A stretch of DNA of 16,494 bases from Dorea sp. CAG:317. Its GTDB lineage: Bacteria; Bacillota; Clostridia; Lachnospirales; Lachnospiraceae. Positions 14,027 through 16,494 of the stretch are shown piece by piece. The stretch is taken from NCBI GenBank assembly GCA_000433535.1, contig FR892644.1, positions 1 to 16,494 of the forward strand. The letters run 5' to 3'. A program made the translations under genes and the position numbers. The notes under the pieces are model-generated. The model did no database searches. It was not told the origin of the DNA and was given only the letters and a program-made list of their open reading frames with translations. Positions within the stretch are counted from its first letter, which is position 1, and each line of letters opens with the position of its first letter.

Positions 14027-16494
14027 ATGAAAAAGAATGTGAAGCGATGGCTGGCTTTAATACTTGCAGTAGCAATGGTATCAGGAACATGCCTGGCACA
14101 TGCTGACGGTTTCCTTGCGGCAACCGACGGAGAAGAGACTCAAGTAACACAGGAAAGTGCACAGGCTGTCGCAGATGAAGCAGGGGGAGAGGATGAAGCA
14201 GGTGGAGAGGATGAACAGCTGCAACAAGAACCTGTGGAAGAGAAGCAGGAGATTGTGATTCCGAAGAAGGAAGAGGCTTCAGAAGAAGCAGCGCCGGAGA
14301 CACCGAAAGAGAAAGCAGGAGAGGTATCTCTTGGTCAGAAGGTGGATGTTGTTCCGTCTGAGAATAAAGAGAATGTCTACCAGGCAGTATTCCACAGACC
14401 GGCAGTAGAAGGCGGCACACTTCGTGTATGGACAGAAGGTTCCGACAAGAAGGACGTTACATACACAAATGGAAAGTATGTGGAAGAGGTACCAGAAGGA
14501 ACTACTCTCTATTTTGAGATAGAAATCAAAGGAAACTATTTAGTTGACAGCGTAAAAGATCAGAATGGTGCTGAAATCGCTCCGACAAATGTAAGCGGAA
14601 ATGTTACTTCCTATAAAATGGTAATCAAGGAGAATAAAGAACTCACGATTATGTATAAGGAAGCGCCGGTGAAGTCTGAAGAGAAAGATGCAGTAACAGA
14701 AGAGCCGACAGCAGAGGAAACAAAAGAAGATACGGTAGTTAAAGCACCGATGACTCGTGCGGCTGCTGAAGCAGCTTATACAGTTAATGTTGGGGAGGAA
14801 TTAGAGGATCTTAAAGATGTTGCAAAAAAGAGTGGTACATGTGATTACTCGGAGTGGTCATCTAATGATAAGGAAGTAGCCACTGTAGATTCGAACGGAA
14901 TTGTTACAGGAGTGAAAGCAGGAACTGTTACCATTACTCATAAATATTGTACAAAGACGAGGTCGCATTGGATACATACAAAGGCTACAGAAGAGTTTAC
15001 GGTTGTGGTAAATGCTGTTCCATTGGAAGGCTTAACGCTTTCCGGAGAAGACAGCGTTAAAGTATTTGAAAATATTACATTAAGGGCTACAAAAACACCT
15101 GCAAATGCAAGCGGAACTTTGAGATGGGTATCTTCTGATGAAAATATCCTTACTGTAAATAGTAGAGGGGTAGTTACAGGTGTAAATCCGGGTACAGCGA
15201 AAGTTACAGTATATGGAAAGAAAGCTGATGGAACTAACATAAGCGCAGAGAAAGAAATTACGGTAAATGCAGCAACAACATCAACGAACAGTGCACAGTT
15301 TTATTATCTGAAAACTCCTACATCAGATCCTGCATCAAATGCAACGGATCAATGGGGTAAAACTTTAGGTAATGGTAGAATTTACACTACTGATGCTGTT
15401 TGGAATGGTAATAATACTTATGATAATGTAGCAAATCGTGTTATTTCATGGCCAGATGGATCTACAGGAACTAGTTTTACGGTACCAAACAATAAAGATT
15501 ATGCAACCCATTGGAAAGCTATTTATAATGCTTTTAAAGAATCTGTAGAAAAGGAACTGGGAGCCCAAATTACAGAAGGTGATGTAGAAGCAATCATCTT
15601 ACATCCATATAAAATTTCAGATAATGACGGTGACAATCACGTTGACTGTACAGTAGAAATCAAGGTAAAGGATATTTATACAGCAACTTACTATTTACAG
15701 GATGCAGGTGAGAGCGGATATCAGTGGAAAGAAGCAGATAATTATAGAACTGGTGCAAAGACAAATCCAAGTAAAGAGTATCCTGCAACGAAGATAGTTA
15801 ACGGAGTGACTTATACATTTGTTGGCTGGTATGATAATCAGAGTTTAAGTGGTGCTCAGGTAGAATTCCCATATACTATTCAGGATAGCAATGTGAACTT
15901 CTATGCAAAATACATTGCGGGCTACAATGTGACATATGATTTGACAGGTGGATCTTGGAATATTGAGGATACCTATTTCAAAAACGTAAATGATGAAGTA
16001 TCTGTTGTAAGTACAATTCCTACAAAAGAAGGATATGAATTTGTTGGATGGACATATTCTGAGGATAGTGGCAAGGACTATAAAGCTGGTGATACTTTCA
16101 CCATGCCGGCAAAGAATGTAACATTGACAGCAAAGTGGAGTCCGGCAGTGACAGCTTTAAAGGTTGAAGCAAATAGTGATGAAAAAACTTATAATGGTAA
16201 AGAACAGTCAGTAACAGGCTTTACAGCTACGATTACGATTGACGGAAATGACTATAAGATAGCCAACGGAGAAAAGGTTACAGTTGATGGTGTTGAGTAT
16301 ACTGTAGAGGCAACAACTTCTGGTGGTACAGGTATAAATGCAAGCGAACAACCGTATCCGTTCACTATTAATAAAGCTTCCGTGGTTTTAAAAGCGAATG
16401 GAGAGGCTGTTGAAGTAAAAGATGTTCAAACTGTTAATGGAACCCTCAAGATTACCAAAGCACCATTGACAGTAAAGACACTTGGTGCAAGTAA
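14027..16494 (+). CDS. Large secreted Ig-like/InlB-repeat surface protein (3' end outside window)
   Basis: An open frame of 822 codons runs to the window edge without a stop. A signal peptide (about 1-27; KKNVKRW, hydrophobic core, cut near LAHA) is followed by an acidic low-complexity stretch (about 35-100). A beta domain (about 105-215) and a further acidic linker come next. Two Big_2-like bacterial Ig domains (about 251-332 and 331-414) carry the typical ATVDSNGIVTGVKAGTVTI pattern. After an unassigned domain (415-545) come InlB/Flg_new-type repeats with FVGW near 598-601 and 671-675, ending in FYAKY and LTAKW. An MBG-like domain (YNGKEQSVTGF, about 708-785) follows. It is probably a cell-wall adhesin or matrix protein; any LPXTG anchor would lie beyond the window. 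It is divergent from the pilus operon. Confidence 0.9.
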   Translation, partial: MKKNVKRWLALILAVAMVSGTCLAHADGFLAATDGEETQVTQESAQAVADEAGGEDEAGGEDEQLQQEPVEEKQEIVIPKKEEASEEAAPETPKEKAGEVSLGQKVDVVPSENKENVYQAVFHRPAVEGGTLRVWTEGSDKKDVTYTNGKYVEEVPEGTTLYFEIEIKGNYLVDSVKDQNGAEIAPTNVSGNVTSYKMVIKENKELTIMYKEAPVKSEEKDAVTEEPTAEETKEDTVVKAPMTRAAAEAAYTVNVGEELEDLKDVAKKSGTCDYSEWSSNDKEVATVDSNGIVTGVKAGTVTITHKYCTKTRSHWIHTKATEEFTVVVNAVPLEGLTLSGEDSVKVFENITLRATKTPANASGTLRWVSSDENILTVNSRGVVTGVNPGTAKVTVYGKKADGTNISAEKEITVNAATTSTNSAQFYYLKTPTSDPASNATDQWGKTLGNGRIYTTDAVWNGNNTYDNVANRVISWPDGSTGTSFTVPNNKDYATHWKAIYNAFKESVEKELGAQITEGDVEAIILHPYKISDNDGDNHVDCTVEIKVKDIYTATYYLQDAGESGYQWKEADNYRTGAKTNPSKEYPATKIVNGVTYTFVGWYDNQSLSGAQVEFPYTIQDSNVNFYAKYIAGYNVTYDLTGGSWNIEDTYFKNVNDEVSVVSTIPTKEGYEFVGWTYSEDSGKDYKAGDTFTMPAKNVTLTAKWSPAVTALKVEANSDEKTYNGKEQSVTGFTATITIDGNDYKIANGEKVTVDGVEYTVEATTSGGTGINASEQPYPFTINKASVVLKANGEAVEVKDVQTVNGTLKITKAPLTVKTLGAS
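14174..14215 (+). repeat. 18-base tandem repeat in the acidic linker
   Basis: GATGAAGCAGG(G/T)GGAGAG occurs twice head to tail (14174-14191 and 14192-14209), followed by a 6-base start of a third unit. It encodes DEAGGE repeated, directly after the signal peptide region. The single base difference is silent (GGG/GGT). This is a likely site of copy-number change by slippage. Confidence 0.8.

Noticed and set aside
13929..14420. Minus-strand 163-codon open frame, Leu/Pro/Ser-rich
   Set aside because: It is antisense to the start of the surface protein, has a low-complexity composition mirroring the acidic linker, and lacks a convincing ribosome site.
14938..15240. Minus-strand 100-codon open frame
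   Set aside because: Antisense to the Ig-like domains of the surface protein; no recognisable features.
1..16494. CRISPR arrays, tRNA or rRNA genes, transposases, integrase or attachment sites
   Set aside because: Reading both strands showed no spaced direct-repeat array, no cloverleaf-like sequence that I could recognise, and no recombinase gene.

Overview
The window looks like a chromosomal segment of a low-to-middle GC Firmicute, most likely a Lachnospiraceae-type Clostridium. This rests on strong AGGAGG-type ribosome sites, TATAAT promoters, several c-di-GMP proteins, a Gram-positive type IV pilus-like gene set and a large Big_2/InlB-repeat surface protein. No rRNA, tRNA, CRISPR array, transposase or origin was seen. 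The family assignment is inference from gene content; no marker gene is present.

Left part (1-5913): a minus-strand gene encodes a receiver/HD-GYP protein with several substituted signature residues. It is transcribed divergently from a tight three-gene plus-strand operon. The operon encodes a receiver-HD-GYP-GGDEF regulator with intact motifs, a stand-alone HPt protein, and a membrane hybrid histidine kinase with two receivers. These three form a complete candidate phosphorelay (kinase His351 to receivers Asp641/Asp779, to HPt His60, to the output receiver) whose output is c-di-GMP synthesis and/or breakdown.

Middle (5914-6910): a cysteine synthase (cysK) remnant carries a frameshift and a large internal deletion. 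It is followed by a type I signal peptidase gene with a TTG start. A near-perfect GC-rich palindrome then separates the signal peptidase gene from the convergent pilus operon. A second copy of this palindrome, with an extra half copy, sits in the divergent intergenic region near 1208-1276.

Right part (6907-13733, minus strand): an apparent ten-gene operon. In transcription order it encodes a membrane protein with a degenerate GGDEF domain (GGNKF), an ECF-type sigma factor, a single-pass membrane protein in the anti-sigma position, a transglutaminase-like lipoprotein, a PilC/GspF platform protein, four small single-pass pilin-like proteins, and a PilT ATPase. No PilB, prepilin peptidase or canonical major prepilin is in the window. 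The simplest reading is a pilus or pseudopilus-like envelope machine with its own sigma/anti-sigma pair and a possible nucleotide-sensing protein.

Far right (13734-16494): a divergent promoter region leads to a large secreted surface protein, with 822 codons visible and open at the window edge. It has a signal peptide, an acidic low-complexity stretch, Big_2-like Ig domains, InlB/Flg_new-type repeats and an MBG-like domain. The overall theme is cell-surface structures and c-di-GMP signalling.
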